Positions 34,312-46,123 of a stretch of DNA of 64,000 nucleotides are shown here, piece by piece. The stretch is from Winogradskyella sp. Its GTDB lineage: Bacteria; Bacteroidota; Bacteroidia; Flavobacteriales; Flavobacteriaceae. The position numbers and the translations under genes were made by a program. Positions within the stretch are counted from its first letter, which is position 1. Each line of letters starts with the position of its first letter. The notes below the pieces were generated by a model. That model was not told where the DNA came from, did not search any database, and saw only the letters and a program-made list of their open reading frames with translations. The DNA lies in assembly GCF_003712105.1 (NCBI RefSeq), contig NZ_RHLG01000001.1:744001-808000 (forward strand). The letters run 5' to 3'.

Positions 34312-35370
34312 TTAGAATGAATAGATAGCACCTAATACAAATGAAGATAAACTCTTAGAAGGCGCTAAATCAGTATCTATAAATGCACCATCTTCACTTG
34401 CAGAATCTAATCTTAATTCTGGCTTAATTGTTAAATCACCAAGCTCATAACTTCCAGTAAGTGTTGCCGCAAATACATTGGCATCACCATCTATATCATA
34501 AGCACCAATTGCGCCAACTCCACCTTCAGTTTCTCCAAAATATTCTCCTCTTAATCCAAGAGTAAAAGATTCTGAAGTCTTTAATTGTGGGTATAATGCT
34601 ACACCATAAAAACCTGCACCATCAGTGTCATTATAAGTTGCATTTAAACCTAAGTAAAAGTCATCAGACAAATCAAAGCCACCAGTATAATCTACTTGGA
34701 AAGTAGCATCAGTACCACCAGTTTGGTTGCCGTATAAGAAGTTTAAGAATTGTCCCTTATATCCTAATTGAGCTCCAAAAGTGTAGCTGCCATCTGGGTT
34801 AAACTCTGTAAAATCAGTACTGTTCATTACAGCCAACATTAATGAGAAATCTTCAGATAATGCAAAGTCTGCTTTTAAGCCAGTATGAGAGAAAGGCCCA
34901 AAAGAGAACATATAAGATGTACTATAGTTAAAGTTACCAGTTGGCGAAATTACTTCGTAACCTAAAAATGTATTGAAGTTACCAAAAGTTAAGGTTACTG
35001 TTTCACTAACATTCCAGTATACATATAACTGGTTAACAATGTTAGAAGATCCAGATAAATTAAAAGGTGAGTTAAATACTGCTGCTTCACCTCTAGGGCC
35101 GAATACTAAATCGGCAACTGCACCAACTTTTCCGTCGGCACTTTGATACTCTCCAATTAAGTTAACCATACCAAGAGCAAAACCTGCTTGATTGGCAAAC
35201 GAAGTATTAGGAGCAATTTGATTAGCGTCATTTGGCCCATCAAAGTTTGTTCTATAGTAGCCATCGACACTTCCGCTAAATGAAAATTTCTTCTTCTCTT
35301 CAGTTTCTTCTTGTGCAAAGAGATTCATCGAAATTAATGCTAAACCTGCGCATAAAATTAATCTTTTCAT
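34312..35370 (-). CDS. Outer-membrane porin (BBP2-type beta-barrel)
   Basis: A 352-residue exported barrel (signal 1-19, ending MNLFAQEETEE). The segment TVTLTFGNFNTFLGYEVISPTGNFNYSTSYMFSFGPFSHTG is typical of the putative beta-barrel porin-2 family. It ends with the aromatic strand SSFVLGAIYSF. It is the first gene of the porin-amtB operon and probably lets small nitrogen compounds pass the outer membrane; the substrate is inferred from position only. Confidence 0.85.
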   Translation of the reverse strand: MKRLILCAGLALISMNLFAQEETEEKKKFSFSGSVDGYYRTNFDGPNDANQIAPNTSFANQAGFALGMVNLIGEYQSADGKVGAVADLVFGPRGEAAVFNSPFNLSGSSNIVNQLYVYWNVSETVTLTFGNFNTFLGYEVISPTGNFNYSTSYMFSFGPFSHTGLKADFALSEDFSLMLAVMNSTDFTEFNPDGSYTFGAQLGYKGQFLNFLYGNQTGGTDATFQVDYTGGFDLSDDFYLGLNATYNDTDGAGFYGVALYPQLKTSESFTLGLRGEYFGETEGGVGAIGAYDIDGDANVFAATLTGSYELGDLTIKPELRLDSASEDGAFIDTDLAPSKSLSSFVLGAIYSF

Positions 35371-35399
35371 AATGTAAATTAGTTATTGGTTAATGGCGT

Positions 35400-35407
35400 C
35401 AAATGTA
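35400..35407 (-). promoter_or_regulatory. Predicted -7 box (TACATTTG) of porin-amtB
   Basis: Minus-strand TACATTTG matches TAnnTTTG. Nineteen bases further up lies TTTT, one off TTTG. The predicted leader is about 23 bases. Confidence 0.55.
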
Positions 35408-35436
35408 TCTAAAGACATAAAAGTGAAAAAACTTTC

Positions 35437-35452
35437 TGCCCATATCGGGGCA
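35437..35452. promoter_or_regulatory. Inverted repeat TGCCC-ATATCG-GGGCA upstream of porin-amtB
   Basis: A GC-rich palindrome in an AT-rich region, roughly 30-45 bases upstream of the porin -7 box, a place suited to an activator operator. A nitrogen-responsive regulator is a possible binder; none is identified here. Confidence 0.4.
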
Positions 35453-35898
35453 TTTTTACGAACTTGATATTTTTTGGATACTTAAAATTTGGCTTTCATT
35501 TTTTCGATGCATTATTTTTGAGGTATTAACAATTTTATTGAATAATTTTTTATGATTTTGACGAAAGACTGATAATAATTCAAAAAAAGTTATTAACAAT
35601 AACGTTATCGTAGGTTGCTATTTTATTTAAATTGGTAAGATTTTGAAGAAAAAAGTTCAATTTTGGAGCAAAATATCAGTTAGTAGCTTTGGTATTTTCC
35701 AAATTTTGTTTCGACAATATTTGTGATTAAAGCCTGATAAAAAAATGGATTTAAGATGAAGTTTTTATGAGTGTTAAAAATATTTTGCTGACTCCATAAT
35801 TTTTGCGTTCAAAATATGTGAAGCTGAAAATTATGTGATTGAAAAAATATCAAATTCGTAAAAAAAATCATAAATTTTTTCAAACCTATCAAGCTTTG

Positions 35899-35905
35899 TA
35901 CTTTG
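35899..35905 (+). promoter_or_regulatory. Candidate promoter of gltB (TA-C-TTTG)
   Basis: TACTTTG is a TAnTTTG variant, one base shorter than consensus, with TTTT about 19 bases upstream. A start near 35911 would leave almost no leader before the first ATG and favours a start at the internal ATG 35931 or 35937. Confidence 0.3.
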
Positions 35906-35918
35906 GCTAGCTATCTAG

Positions 35919-38900
35919 ATGTATAAATCGATGAAAATGTTAGAAAAACAAGGACTTTATTTACCCGAATTTGAACACGACAATTGTGGTGCAGGTTTTA
36001 TATGTAGCTTAAAAGGAAATAAATCTAATGATATCATTCATAAAGCACTTGAGATTTTAGAAAAACTAGAGCATCGTGGTGCTGTTAGTGCTGATGGTAA
36101 AACAGGTGATGGCGCAGGTATTTTAATAGATATTCCACATGAATTCTTCGTAGAACATTGTGATTTTCAATTACCAAAATTTGGAGAGTATGCTGTAAGT
36201 AATGTGTTTCTGCCTCAGAAACAGAATCAAAGACACTACTGTATTGAAAAATTTGAAGATTATATAAAAGGTCAAGGATTAGAAATTATTGGATGGAGAG
36301 ATGTGCCTGTTGATCCAGATATTCTAGGAGAAATTGCAGCACAAACAGAGCCGTTTATAAGCCAAGTATTTATAGGTAAAGAAGATAAGAAGCAAGATGA
36401 CTTTGATTTCAAGCTCAAACTATTCACAGCCAGAAAACAAGCAGAACACCATATATATAATTCAAAATTATCAGAGTGCTCAAGGTTTTATTTGCCAAGT
36501 TTATCTACCAAGACGATTATATATAAAGGATTATTAATACCTGAAGATATTAAACTGTATTACAAAGATCTTCAAGATCCTACTTTGGTTACAAGGTTAG
36601 CATTAGTGCATCAAAGATTTTCAACAAACACTTTTCCAACATGGGATTTGGCGCAACCATTTAGATACATGTGCCATAACGGTGAAATAAATACATTAAG
36701 AGGAAATGTGTCTAGAACATTATCAAGGCAAGAGTTAATGCAAAGCGATTGGTTTGGAGAAGACATCAAAAGTATTTTCCCAATCATATTACCCGGTAAA
36801 TCAGATTCAGCTTCAATGGATATGGTAGTGGAGTTATTATTAATGACTGGGCGTTCATTACCTGAGGTTATGATGATGTTAGTGCCAGAGGCATGGGAAA
36901 AAAACCCTGACATGTCTGAAGCTAAAAAAGCATTCTATGAATACAATTCGTGTATTATGGAACCTTGGGATGGACCAGCGTCAATACCATTTACAGATGG
37001 AGATTATATAGGTGCGGTTTTAGATAGAAATGGATTACGACCTTCAAGGTATTCAGTAACTAAAAATGGATATGTTATCATGTCCTCAGAAACAGGTGTT
37101 ATTGATATAGATCCAAAAAACATTGAAAGTCATGGGCGATTAGAACCTGGTAAAATGTTTTTGGTAGATATGAATCAAGGCCGAATAGTTAAAGATGATG
37201 AAATTAAAGATGCGATTGTTTCAAAACAACCTTATAAAAAATGGTTAGATAAAAACTTAGTACACCTTAAAGATATTCCTGCAAAAAAAGGTCCAATAAA
37301 GCATAACGAAGATCCTTTATATAAGCGACAAGTTGTTTTTGGATACACAGAAGAAGATTTAAGAACCATTATTTTACCAATGGCTCAAAATGCTAAAGAA
37401 CCAATAGGTTCTATGGGTAATGATACCCCTATTGCTGTGTTATCAGAGAAACCTCAGCTTATCTATAATTACTTCAAACAATTATTTGCACAGGTTACAA
37501 ATCCACCTTTAGATGGAATTAGAGAACAACTTATAACTGACATTAGTTTAACATTAGGAAGTGATACTAACTTATTTAATATTAATGAAGACCAATGCCG
37601 AAAACTGAAAATCCAAAACCCTGTTATTTCTAAGCATGATTTGGATAAGATAAAGAACTACACAATAAATCCAGATTTTGTAGTTACCACTATTCCAATG
37701 CTTTATGAAGTAGGAAAAGGATTAAATCAATTAGAATATGCATTAGAGAATTTGGTTAAGCAAGCTTCTGATGCCATTGATAAAGGCGGAAATATTATAA
37801 TACTTTCAGATAGAGGTGTCAACAAAAAAATGGCACCTATTCCGGCATTAATTGCGTGTTCTTATGTTAATCACGAATTGTATAAAATAGGGAAGCGCGC
37901 AAAAGTCAGCCTTATCATTGAGTCAGCTGAACCAAGAGAAGTGCATCATTTTGCATTGTTATTCGGTTATGGCGCAAGCGCAATAAATCCTTATATAGTT
38001 AATGAGATTGTATTTAATCAGGTAAAAAGTAAAGAGATTGAAGGTTTAGAATATTTACCAGCAATTAAAAACTATAACAAAGCCGTTGGTAAAGGTATTC
38101 TAAAGGTGATGAATAAGATTGGAATTTCTACGCTTAATTCTTATCGTGGCTCTCAATTATTCGAATGTGTTGGGTTGAATACAAATGTGATAAACACCTA
38201 TTTTCCTAATACAATTACTAGAATTCAAGGGATTGGATTACGCGAAATCGAAAGAGAAATATGCAAACGTCACAAAAAAGCATTCGGAACAAATAAAGTT
38301 GAAGCTGATTTAAATTTAGAATTTGGCGGCCAATATAAATGGAGAAGACATGGCGAAAAGCACGCATTTAATCCGCTTAGTGTTGCTAAATTACAAGAAG
38401 CAGTAAGAGGTAATAAGCATAAAACATATAAAGAATATTCAGAGTTAATTAATGAGCAAACCAAACAATTAATGACTATTCGTGGGTTGTTTGAGTTTAC
38501 CAATTACGACCCAATTCCTATTGATGAAGTAGAGCCTTGGACAGAGATTGTTAAGCGTTTCAAAACTGGAGCGATGTCTTATGGTTCTATTAGTAAAGAA
38601 GCACATGAGAACTTAGCGATAGCCATGAATCGTATTGGTGGTAAAAGTAACTCTGGTGAAGGTGGTGAAGATGAAGAACGCTTTTATAAAGATTTAAATG
38701 GCGATTGGAAAAACTCTGCGATTAAACAAGTCGCTTCAGGACGCTTTGGTGTTACATCCAATTATTTAACTAATGCATCAGAGATTCAGATCAAAATGGC
38801 TCAAGGTGCAAAACCAGGAGAAGGTGGACAATTACCTGGAAGAAAGGTAAATCAGGCTATAGCTAAGACACGAAATTCTACACCTTATGTAGGACTTATT

Positions 38901-40442
38901 TCTCCGCCGCCACATCACGATATATATTCTATCGAAGATTTATCACAATTAATATATGACTTAAAATCAGCAAACCGTGAAGCAAGAATTAATGTGAAAT
39001 TGGTTTCTGAAGTTGGCGTAGGTACAGTCGCTGCTGGTGTTGCTAAAGCAAAAGGTGATGTTATTCTTATTTCTGGTCATGATGGTGGTACAGGTGCTTC
39101 ACCATTAACATCCTTGAAGCATGCAGGATTACCATGGGAATTAGGGCTAGCCGAAGCACAGCAAACACTTGTGATGAATGATTTAAGAAATCGTGTTGTA
39201 TTAGAGTGTGACGGCCAAATGAAAACCGGGCGAGATGTTGCTATCGCATGTTTGTTAGGTGCTGAAGAGTTTGGTTTTGCAACCGCACCATTAGTAGCTT
39301 CAGGTTGTGTAATGATGCGAGTGTGTCATTTAAACACATGTCCTGTTGGTATAGCAACTCAAAACCCAGAATTACGTAAAAAGTTTAAAGGTAAGCCTGA
39401 GCATGTAGTTAACTTCATGTACTTCGTAGCTCAAGAGCTAAGAGAAATAATGGCGCAGCTTGGTTTTAGAACAGTTAACGAGATGGTTGGTCAAGTTCAA
39501 AAACTAGATCGTAATAAAACTATTGAACATTATAAATCACTAGGTTTAGATTTATCACCAATATTGCACCAAGTTGAAGTTGAAGATGATGTTAAATTAT
39601 ACAATACCGAAAAGCAAGATCATAATCTCGACAAGTCACTAGATTTTGAAATTATAAGTAAAGCACATCCTGCATTATTCAGAAAGGAAAAAACAGTTTT
39701 AGAATGTAACATTACTAATATGGATAGAGCTTTCGGAGCAATTTTAAGTAATGAAATTTCTAAAATCTATGGTGCACAAGGGTTACCAGAAAACACATTA
39801 AAAATCAACTTTACAGGTTCGGCTGGTCAAAGCTTTGGCGCTTTTGCTACAAATGGATTGTCTTTAGTAATTAATGGTAATTCAAACGATTATTTAGGTA
39901 AAGGACTTTCGGGAGCAAAGATTGTTGTAAAAGTACCCGATGAATCAACTTTAGTTCCTGAAGACAATATCATAATTGGTAATGTGGCATTGTATGGTGC
40001 TACTTCTGGCGAAGCTTATATTAACGGTAAAGCTGGTGAACGTTTTTGTGTGCGTAATTCTGGAGCAAAAGCAGTAGTTGAAGGTATTGGAGATCATGGG
40101 TGCGAATATATGACCGGAGGAGTTGCAGTGATTCTGGGAGAAGTTGGTCGTAATTTTGGAGCTGGAATGAGCGGTGGAATTGCTTATGTATACAACCCAA
40201 ATAATACATTTGAAAAGCACTGTAATAAAGAAGGTTTAAATCTCGAGTCGGTAGTCCTTGAGGAAGATATTCTAGAGCTAAAAAATCTTATAGAGAAGCA
40301 TTATAATGCAACCTTAAGTCCATTAGCTCAACGCATACTTGAAAATTGGCAAAAAGAACTTCCAAAGTTCATCAAGGTGCTTCCAGAAGAGTATCGCCAA
40401 GCATTGATTAGAATAGAACAAGAAAAAATTGTAAACGCATAA
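35919..40442 (+). CDS. gltB: Glutamate synthase, large subunit
   Basis: A 1507-residue protein of normal GltB length. The propeptide is removed before Cys23 (EHDNCGAGF), the nucleophile of the class II glutaminase domain. The central and FMN synthase domains follow, with [16 protein letters not shown] and [25 protein letters not shown]. The 3Fe-4S cluster is bound by [17 protein letters not shown] and an earlier Cys (ASGC). The C-terminal GXGXG beta-helix is present. It makes two glutamates from glutamine and 2-oxoglutarate with GltD. Internal ATGs at residues 5 and 7 are alternative starts. gltD follows after 2 bases. Confidence 0.97.
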   Translation: MYKSMKMLEKQGLYLPEFEHDNCGAGFICSLKGNKSNDIIHKALEILEKLEHRGAVSADGKTGDGAGILIDIPHEFFVEHCDFQLPKFGEYAVSNVFLPQKQNQRHYCIEKFEDYIKGQGLEIIGWRDVPVDPDILGEIAAQTEPFISQVFIGKEDKKQDDFDFKLKLFTARKQAEHHIYNSKLSECSRFYLPSLSTKTIIYKGLLIPEDIKLYYKDLQDPTLVTRLALVHQRFSTNTFPTWDLAQPFRYMCHNGEINTLRGNVSRTLSRQELMQSDWFGEDIKSIFPIILPGKSDSASMDMVVELLLMTGRSLPEVMMMLVPEAWEKNPDMSEAKKAFYEYNSCIMEPWDGPASIPFTDGDYIGAVLDRNGLRPSRYSVTKNGYVIMSSETGVIDIDPKNIESHGRLEPGKMFLVDMNQGRIVKDDEIKDAIVSKQPYKKWLDKNLVHLKDIPAKKGPIKHNEDPLYKRQVVFGYTEEDLRTIILPMAQNAKEPIGSMGNDTPIAVLSEKPQLIYNYFKQLFAQVTNPPLDGIREQLITDISLTLGSDTNLFNINEDQCRKLKIQNPVISKHDLDKIKNYTINPDFVVTTIPMLYEVGKGLNQLEYALENLVKQASDAIDKGGNIIILSDRGVNKKMAPIPALIACSYVNHELYKIGKRAKVSLIIESAEPREVHHFALLFGYGASAINPYIVNEIVFNQVKSKEIEGLEYLPAIKNYNKAVGKGILKVMNKIGISTLNSYRGSQLFECVGLNTNVINTYFPNTITRIQGIGLREIEREICKRHKKAFGTNKVEADLNLEFGGQYKWRRHGEKHAFNPLSVAKLQEAVRGNKHKTYKEYSELINEQTKQLMTIRGLFEFTNYDPIPIDEVEPWTEIVKRFKTGAMSYGSISKEAHENLAIAMNRIGGKSNSGEGGEDEERFYKDLNGDWKNSAIKQVASGRFGVTSNYLTNASEIQIKMAQGAKPGEGGQLPGRKVNQAIAKTRNSTPYVGLISPPPHHDIYSIEDLSQLIYDLKSANREARINVKLVSEVGVGTVAAGVAKAKGDVILISGHDGGTGASPLTSLKHAGLPWELGLAEAQQTLVMNDLRNRVVLECDGQMKTGRDVAIACLLGAEEFGFATAPLVASGCVMMRVCHLNTCPVGIATQNPELRKKFKGKPEHVVNFMYFVAQELREIMAQLGFRTVNEMVGQVQKLDRNKTIEHYKSLGLDLSPILHQVEVEDDVKLYNTEKQDHNLDKSLDFEIISKAHPALFRKEKTVLECNITNMDRAFGAILSNEISKIYGAQGLPENTLKINFTGSAGQSFGAFATNGLSLVINGNSNDYLGKGLSGAKIVVKVPDESTLVPEDNIIIGNVALYGATSGEAYINGKAGERFCVRNSGAKAVVEGIGDHGCEYMTGGVAVILGEVGRNFGAGMSGGIAYVYNPNNTFEKHCNKEGLNLESVVLEEDILELKNLIEKHYNATLSPLAQRILENWQKELPKFIKVLPEEYRQALIRIEQEKIVNA

Positions 40443-40444
40443 TT

Positions 40445-41911
40445 ATGGGAAAAGTAACAGGATTTTTGGAATATGAACGCGTTGATGAAGCTTATGAAAA
40501 AGTCAATAAACGCTTAAAAAATTATAATGAGTTTACAATTCCTTTAAAAGAATCAAAACTCCAAGAACAAGGTGCAAGATGCATGGATTGTGGTATCCCA
40601 TTTTGCCATAGCGGTTGTCCCTTAGGAAATTTAATTCCTGATTTTAATGACAAAGTCTACAAAGGCAGATGGAAAGAAGCAGTAGAGATTTTACATGCTA
40701 CTAATAATTTTCCAGAGTTTACTGGGCGCTTATGTCCAGCACCGTGCGAAGAAGCTTGTGTTTTAGGTATTAATGAAGACCCAGTTTCTATTGAAAATAT
40801 TGAAAAAAATATTGTGGAAACAGCTTTTAGTGAAGGTTGGATTAAAGCAAAACCACCCAAAACAAGAACAGACAAAAAAGTTGCAATAATAGGTTCTGGA
40901 CCTGCAGGACTAGCAGCTGCTCAACAACTAAATAGGGCTGGGCATTATGTAACGGTTTTTGAAAGAGATGCTAAAGTTGGTGGATTATTACGTTACGGCA
41001 TACCAGATTTTAAGTTAGAAAAACAAATAATTGACAGACGCTTAGACGTATTAGAAGAAGAAGGAATTGTCTTTAAAACCAATGCCAATGTTGGAAAAAA
41101 TGTAAGCGTAGAAACCATAAAAGCTGAGTTTGATGCCGTGCTTTTATGCGGCGGAGCAACAGTAAGGCGCGAAATTCCTATAAAAGGGAATCATTTAAAA
41201 GGCATTCATCAGGCGATGGATTTCTTAAAGCTCAATAATCAACATGTTGATGGCTTAGTAGATTTTAAGCATATAATTTCTGCAAAGGATAAAAACGTAA
41301 TTGTAATAGGTGGTGGAGATACAGGTTCAGATTGTATCGGTACAAGTAATAGACATGGCGCAAATGAGGTCATAAATTTCGAAATTTTAAATAAGCCTAC
41401 GGTTGGTAGACCAGCGCACCAACCTTGGCCATATTGGCCAATGAAGCTAAAAACAACTTCGTCTCATCAAGAAGGTGTAGAACGGTTTTTTAGTATATCA
41501 ACCAAAGAGTTTTTAGGAGATAAAAATGGAAACCTCGTCGGATTAAAAACAGTTGAGGTTGAGTGGCTTTTCAAAGAAGGCGAACGCCCACAATTAAAAG
41601 AAATTCCAGGAACAGAAAAACAATGGGACTGCGATTTAGTATTATTAGCCTTAGGATTTACGGGTTCTGAAAAAACTCTTGCCGAACAATTTGGATTAGA
41701 AATGGATTTTAGAACTAACATAAAAGCAACTACACAAGATTATGCTACTAATGTAAAAGGTGTCTTTGCTGCTGGCGATATGCGCCGTGGTCAATCACTA
41801 ATTGTATGGGCAATTTCTGAAGGCCGGCAAGCAGCACATCATGTTGATGCTTATTTAATGGGAAGTTCTAATCTTCCTCTAAAAGAAGAAGGCGATTTGC
41901 CAAGAGTATAA
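40445..41911 (+). CDS. gltD: Glutamate synthase, small subunit
   Basis: A 488-residue NAD(P)H-oxidising subunit. The N-terminal Cys-rich region, CMDCGIPFCHSGCPLGNLIPDFND and CPAPCEEACVLG, binds the two 4Fe-4S clusters. Rossmann motifs for FAD (IIGSGPAGLAAAQQLNRAG) and NAD(P)H (VIVIGGGDTGSDCIG) follow, and the C-terminal FAD motif is GVFAAGDMRRGQSLIVWAISEGR. It passes electrons to GltB. It starts 2 bases after gltB and is ended by a hairpin terminator. Confidence 0.97.
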   Translation: MGKVTGFLEYERVDEAYEKVNKRLKNYNEFTIPLKESKLQEQGARCMDCGIPFCHSGCPLGNLIPDFNDKVYKGRWKEAVEILHATNNFPEFTGRLCPAPCEEACVLGINEDPVSIENIEKNIVETAFSEGWIKAKPPKTRTDKKVAIIGSGPAGLAAAQQLNRAGHYVTVFERDAKVGGLLRYGIPDFKLEKQIIDRRLDVLEEEGIVFKTNANVGKNVSVETIKAEFDAVLLCGGATVRREIPIKGNHLKGIHQAMDFLKLNNQHVDGLVDFKHIISAKDKNVIVIGGGDTGSDCIGTSNRHGANEVINFEILNKPTVGRPAHQPWPYWPMKLKTTSSHQEGVERFFSISTKEFLGDKNGNLVGLKTVEVEWLFKEGERPQLKEIPGTEKQWDCDLVLLALGFTGSEKTLAEQFGLEMDFRTNIKATTQDYATNVKGVFAAGDMRRGQSLIVWAISEGRQAAHHVDAYLMGSSNLPLKEEGDLPRV

Positions 41912-41933
41912 TTTTGAATACCCAATAATAATT

Positions 41934-41964
41934 AGCCTTTCATAGTTTTGAAAGGCTTTTTTAT
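41934..41964 (+). terminator. Terminator of gltB-gltD
   Basis: AGCCTTTCA (41934-41942), loop TAGTTT, TGAAAGGCT (41949-41957), followed by TTTTT. A clean intrinsic terminator. Confidence 0.85.
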
Positions 41965-42121
41965 TAAAAATTAACAGTCTTGAACATCATATAAAAATAC
42001 ACTTAAAAAACTGATAATCAATATTTTAATAAATCTCTCTCAGGATTGGATTTAACTATTATTCTTCAAGCATAATTACTAAAGAAAATCTAAAAATTAC
42101 TTTAGATGTAATTAGTAGAAA

Positions 42122-43801
42122 ATGAATAAACTAAATAAATATAGCAAGACAGTTACCCAAGATCCAACACAGCCAGCAGCACAAGCAATGTTGCATGCTA
42201 TTGGCTTAACTAAAGAGGATTTTTATAAACCAATTATTGGTATTGCAAGTACTGGTTACGAAGGCAATCCTTGTAACATGCACTTAAATGATTTAGCAAA
42301 ACTGGTTAAAGAAGGCACACAGAATGAAGATGTTGTAGGCTTAATATTCAATACTATAGGAGTAAGTGATGGTATTTCTATGGGGACACCAGGAATGCGC
42401 TATTCTTTGCCATCTAGAGATGTTATTGCGGACTCTATGGAAACTGTTGTTCAGGCAATGAGTTATGATGGTTTGGTTACTGTTGTTGGTTGCGATAAAA
42501 ATATGCCAGGTGCTTTAATGGCAATGATTAGACTAAATCGTCCTAGTATTTTAGTTTATGGAGGAACTATAGATTCAGGATGTCATAACGGAAAAAAATT
42601 AGATGTTGTTTCGGCTTTTGAAGCATGGGGAAGTAAAGTTGCTGGGACTATGGATGAGGTAGAATACCAGAATATTGTTGAAAAAGCATGTCCAGGTGCT
42701 GGTGCATGTGGCGGTATGTATACGGCAAATACAATGGCATCTGCAATTGAAGCTTTAGGTATGTCTTTACCTTTTAATTCTTCTAACCCAGCATTAAGTA
42801 ATCAAAAAAAGGAAGAGTCTGTAAAAGCAGGCGAAGCTATGCGAGTACTGTTGGAGAAAGATATAAAGCCTTCAGACATTATCACTAAAGAGTCATTAGA
42901 AAATGCTATCCGTTTGGTAACTGTTTTAGGAGGCTCTACAAATGCAGTGCTTCACTTTTTAGCTATTGCCAGGGCTGCTGATATAGAGTTTACGTTAAAG
43001 GATTTTCAAAATATAAGTGATAATACACCATTCTTAGCAGACTTAAAACCCAGTGGTAAATACCTCATGGAAGATGTGCATAACGTTGGTGGTATTCCTG
43101 CGGTACTCAAATATTTGCTTAAAAAAGGATTGATTCATGGCGATTGTTTAACAGTAACAGGAAAGACGCTTGCCGAAAATTTACTAAACGTTGAAGACTT
43201 AACTGAAGGGCAAGATGTTATTAAACCTCTTGAAAATCCTATAAAAGCTACTGGTCATTTAAGAATGTTATATGGCAATTTGGCTACAGATGGTAGTGTC
43301 GCAAAAATTACTGGAAAAGAAGGCTTAAGCTTTAAAGGCAGAGCCAAAGTTTTTGAAGGTGAGTACGCTGCTAATGATGGAATAAGAGACGGAAAGGTAG
43401 AAAAAGGAGATGTGGTTGTTATTCGTTATGAAGGCCCAAAAGGTGGGCCAGGAATGCCAGAAATGCTTAAACCTACAGCAGCAATTATGGGTGCTGGTTT
43501 AGGTAAAGATGTGGCATTAATTACTGACGGTCGCTTTTCTGGAGGGACACATGGTTTTGTGGTAGGACATATAACACCTGAAGCTCAAGAAGGCGGAAAT
43601 ATTGCACTCGTTAAGGATGGAGATATAATAACAATTGATGCAGAAACTAACTCTATTTCGGTTGAAGTTTCTGAGGAAGAGTTACAAGAAAGAAGACAAA
43701 ATTGGAAAGCACCAGAGTTAAAATTTGAACGTGGTGTTTTATATAAATATGCAAAAACAGTTTCATCAGCATCTAAAGGATGTGTGACCGATGAATTTTA
43801 G
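42122..43801 (+). CDS. ilvD: Dihydroxy-acid dehydratase
   Basis: A 559-residue Fe-S dehydratase. Cluster cysteines lie in [25 protein letters not shown] and [18 protein letters not shown]. The C-terminal signature [21 protein letters not shown] is complete. It converts dihydroxy-isovalerate and dihydroxy-methylvalerate to the 2-keto acids for valine and isoleucine. It is the first gene of ilvD-ilvB-ilvN-ilvC-ABM-ilvA. The 157-base gap upstream of it has no clear promoter. Confidence 0.97.
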   Translation: MNKLNKYSKTVTQDPTQPAAQAMLHAIGLTKEDFYKPIIGIASTGYEGNPCNMHLNDLAKLVKEGTQNEDVVGLIFNTIGVSDGISMGTPGMRYSLPSRDVIADSMETVVQAMSYDGLVTVVGCDKNMPGALMAMIRLNRPSILVYGGTIDSGCHNGKKLDVVSAFEAWGSKVAGTMDEVEYQNIVEKACPGAGACGGMYTANTMASAIEALGMSLPFNSSNPALSNQKKEESVKAGEAMRVLLEKDIKPSDIITKESLENAIRLVTVLGGSTNAVLHFLAIARAADIEFTLKDFQNISDNTPFLADLKPSGKYLMEDVHNVGGIPAVLKYLLKKGLIHGDCLTVTGKTLAENLLNVEDLTEGQDVIKPLENPIKATGHLRMLYGNLATDGSVAKITGKEGLSFKGRAKVFEGEYAANDGIRDGKVEKGDVVVIRYEGPKGGPGMPEMLKPTAAIMGAGLGKDVALITDGRFSGGTHGFVVGHITPEAQEGGNIALVKDGDIITIDAETNSISVEVSEEELQERRQNWKAPELKFERGVLYKYAKTVSSASKGCVTDEF

Positions 43802-43843
43802 TTCCCTCGAAAGTGGGAATCTCAACAAGAGAACCAAGAGAAC

Positions 43844-45580
43844 ATGAAACAAACACAAACAATAGAAGAGAACAAACCCGTAGCCGAAAATACGCAGCGC
43901 ATCTCAGGTAGTGAGGCTATTGTAAAATGCTTAATTGCTGAAGGTGTAGATGTACTTTATGGATATCCTGGCGGTGCAATAATGCCCGTTTATGATGAGC
44001 TTTATAAGTATCAAGACAAACTTCACCATGTATTAACACGTCATGAACAAGGTGCTACTCACGCGGCTCAAGGTTATGCGCGTATTTCTGGTAGAGTAGG
44101 TGTTGCTATTGCAACTTCTGGTCCAGGCGCAACAAACTTAATAACGGGTATTGCAGATGCACAGATAGATAGTACGCCAATGGTTTGTATTACGGGTCAA
44201 GTAGCCTCACATTTATTGGGTAGTGATGCATTTCAAGAAACAGATATTGTTGGTATTTCTACACCAATCACCAAATGGAATCACCAAATTACGAAGGCAT
44301 CCGAAATTCCTGAAGTTATTGCCAAGGCATTTTATATTGCTAAAAGTGGACGTCCAGGTCCGGTTTTAATAGATATCACTAAAGACGCACAATTCGAAGA
44401 ACTTGACTTTTCATATAAAAAATGTGAAGGTATAAGAAGCTACAAACCAATTCCTAAGGTTGATAATGAGCAATTAAAAGCAGCAGCAGAGCTGATTAAT
44501 AATGCTAAAAAACCTTTAGTAGTTTGGGGACAAGGTGTAATTCTTGGTGAAGCTGAAGAAGAGTTTAAAGCGGTAATTGAGAAAGCGGGATTACCTTCTG
44601 CTTGGACCATTTTAGGAGCCTCTGCAATTCCTACATCTCATCCACTAAATGTTGGTATGGTTGGAATGCATGGCAACTATGCACCTAATGTTTTAACTAA
44701 CGAATGTGATGTTTTAATCGCTATCGGAATGCGATTCGATGACCGTGTAACTGGAAATTTAGCAACCTATGCTAAACAAGCACAAGTTGTTCATTTTGAA
44801 ATTGACCCAGCTGAAGTAGACAAAAACGTTAAAACTGATGTAGCTGTTTTAGGAGATGCAAAAGAAAGTTTGACAGAGTTATTGCCTTTACTTGATAAAA
44901 ATTCGCATTCAGAATGGCATCAAAAGTTTAAAGACTTATACCAAATAGAGTTCGAAAAAGTCATTAAAAATGACCTTCATCCAACGAAAGAAGGTTTAAC
45001 CATGGGCGAGGTATTAAAAGAGATTAATATACAAACCAAAGGTGAAGCTGCTATTGTTAGTGATGTAGGACAGCATCAAATGATAGCTTGTCGTTATGCT
45101 GAGTTTAATCAAACCAAAAGCAATATTACCTCTGGCGGTTTAGGTACAATGGGCTTTGGGTTACCTGCTGCTATTGGTGCTAAGATGGCAGCACCAGAAC
45201 GTGAAGTTATTTCTATTTGTGGAGATGGTGGTTACCAAATGACTATTCAAGAATTGGGAACGATTTTTCAAACTAAAGCGGCTGTAAAAGTAGTGGTATT
45301 GAATAATGATTTTCTGGGTATGGTACGCCAGTGGCAACAGCTGTTTTTTGATAAGCGCTACGCATCAACTGAGTTAGTAAACCCAGATTTTGTAACTATC
45401 GCTAAAGGCTATTTCCTCAATGCAAAACGTGTAACCAAAAGAGAAGAACTGGCTGAAGCAGTAAAAGAAATGATTGAAAGCAAAGAGCCATATTTCTTGG
45501 AGGTATGTGTAGAGAAAGAAGATAATGTATTTCCTATGATTCCTACTGGCGCAACAGTTTCAGATATAAGATTAGAATAA
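43844..45580 (+). CDS. ilvB: Acetolactate synthase, large subunit
   Basis: A 578-residue ThDP enzyme. The catalytic Glu is in VLTRHEQGATHAAQGYAR, the N-terminal domain begins VDVLYGYPGGAIMPVYDEL, and the ThDP/Mg motif is GDGGYQMTIQELGTIFQTKAAVKVVVLNN. It condenses pyruvate with pyruvate or 2-ketobutyrate. It follows ilvD by 42 bases and is one base from the regulatory subunit ilvN. Confidence 0.97.
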   Translation: MKQTQTIEENKPVAENTQRISGSEAIVKCLIAEGVDVLYGYPGGAIMPVYDELYKYQDKLHHVLTRHEQGATHAAQGYARISGRVGVAIATSGPGATNLITGIADAQIDSTPMVCITGQVASHLLGSDAFQETDIVGISTPITKWNHQITKASEIPEVIAKAFYIAKSGRPGPVLIDITKDAQFEELDFSYKKCEGIRSYKPIPKVDNEQLKAAAELINNAKKPLVVWGQGVILGEAEEEFKAVIEKAGLPSAWTILGASAIPTSHPLNVGMVGMHGNYAPNVLTNECDVLIAIGMRFDDRVTGNLATYAKQAQVVHFEIDPAEVDKNVKTDVAVLGDAKESLTELLPLLDKNSHSEWHQKFKDLYQIEFEKVIKNDLHPTKEGLTMGEVLKEINIQTKGEAAIVSDVGQHQMIACRYAEFNQTKSNITSGGLGTMGFGLPAAIGAKMAAPEREVISICGDGGYQMTIQELGTIFQTKAAVKVVVLNNDFLGMVRQWQQLFFDKRYASTELVNPDFVTIAKGYFLNAKRVTKREELAEAVKEMIESKEPYFLEVCVEKEDNVFPMIPTGATVSDIRLE

Positions 45581-45581
45581 G

Positions 45582-46112
45582 ATGAGCAAAGAACTAAAAA
45601 TATATACAGTTTCGGTTTATACTGAAAATAATATAGGATTGTTGAATCGTATTTCGGCAATTTTTCAACGTAGACATATTAATATCGAAAGTATTAACTC
45701 TTCGGTTTCTGAAATTGCAGGAGTGTCTAAATTCACCATCGTTGTTAAAGTTACTGAAGAGCAGATAAAGAAAATTATAGGTCAGATCGAAAAACAAGTT
45801 GAAGTTATTAAAGCATATTATCATTCTGATGAAGAAACGATTTATCAAGAGTCTTGCTTATTCAAAATAAAGTCTGATTTGTTATTCGAAGAGCGACAAA
45901 TCCAAAATATTATTAAAGAAAGTAATGCACGAATCGTCACTGTAAATAAGGAGTTTTTCGTTTTAGAAAAATCAGGAAGACGACAAGAAATAGAATTATT
46001 ATATAGAGAATTAAGTGTTTTTGGAATTATGCAATTTACCCGTTCAGGGCGTATTGCGGTTACCAAAGACGAAATGAAAATATCAACAATGCTAGAAGCA
46101 TTTCAACATTAA
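45582..46112 (+). CDS. ilvN: Acetolactate synthase, regulatory subunit
   Basis: A 176-residue ACT-domain protein. The N-terminal ACT domain ([34 protein letters not shown]) would bind valine, and the C-terminal domain ([44 protein letters not shown]) contacts IlvB. It starts one base after ilvB, so translation is coupled. The length is that of full-size small subunits. Confidence 0.95.
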   Translation: MSKELKIYTVSVYTENNIGLLNRISAIFQRRHINIESINSSVSEIAGVSKFTIVVKVTEEQIKKIIGQIEKQVEVIKAYYHSDEETIYQESCLFKIKSDLLFEERQIQNIIKESNARIVTVNKEFFVLEKSGRRQEIELLYRELSVFGIMQFTRSGRIAVTKDEMKISTMLEAFQH

Positions 46113-46123
46113 AGAAAAAGAAA

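Larger units (their letters stand above)
35371..35918. other. 548-base intergenic region between porin-amtB and gltB
   Basis: Strongly AT-rich, no open frame of interest on either strand. It holds the divergent promoters listed separately and the inverted repeat at 35437-35452. The rest (about 35460-35890) shows no recognisable element. Confidence 0.6.
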
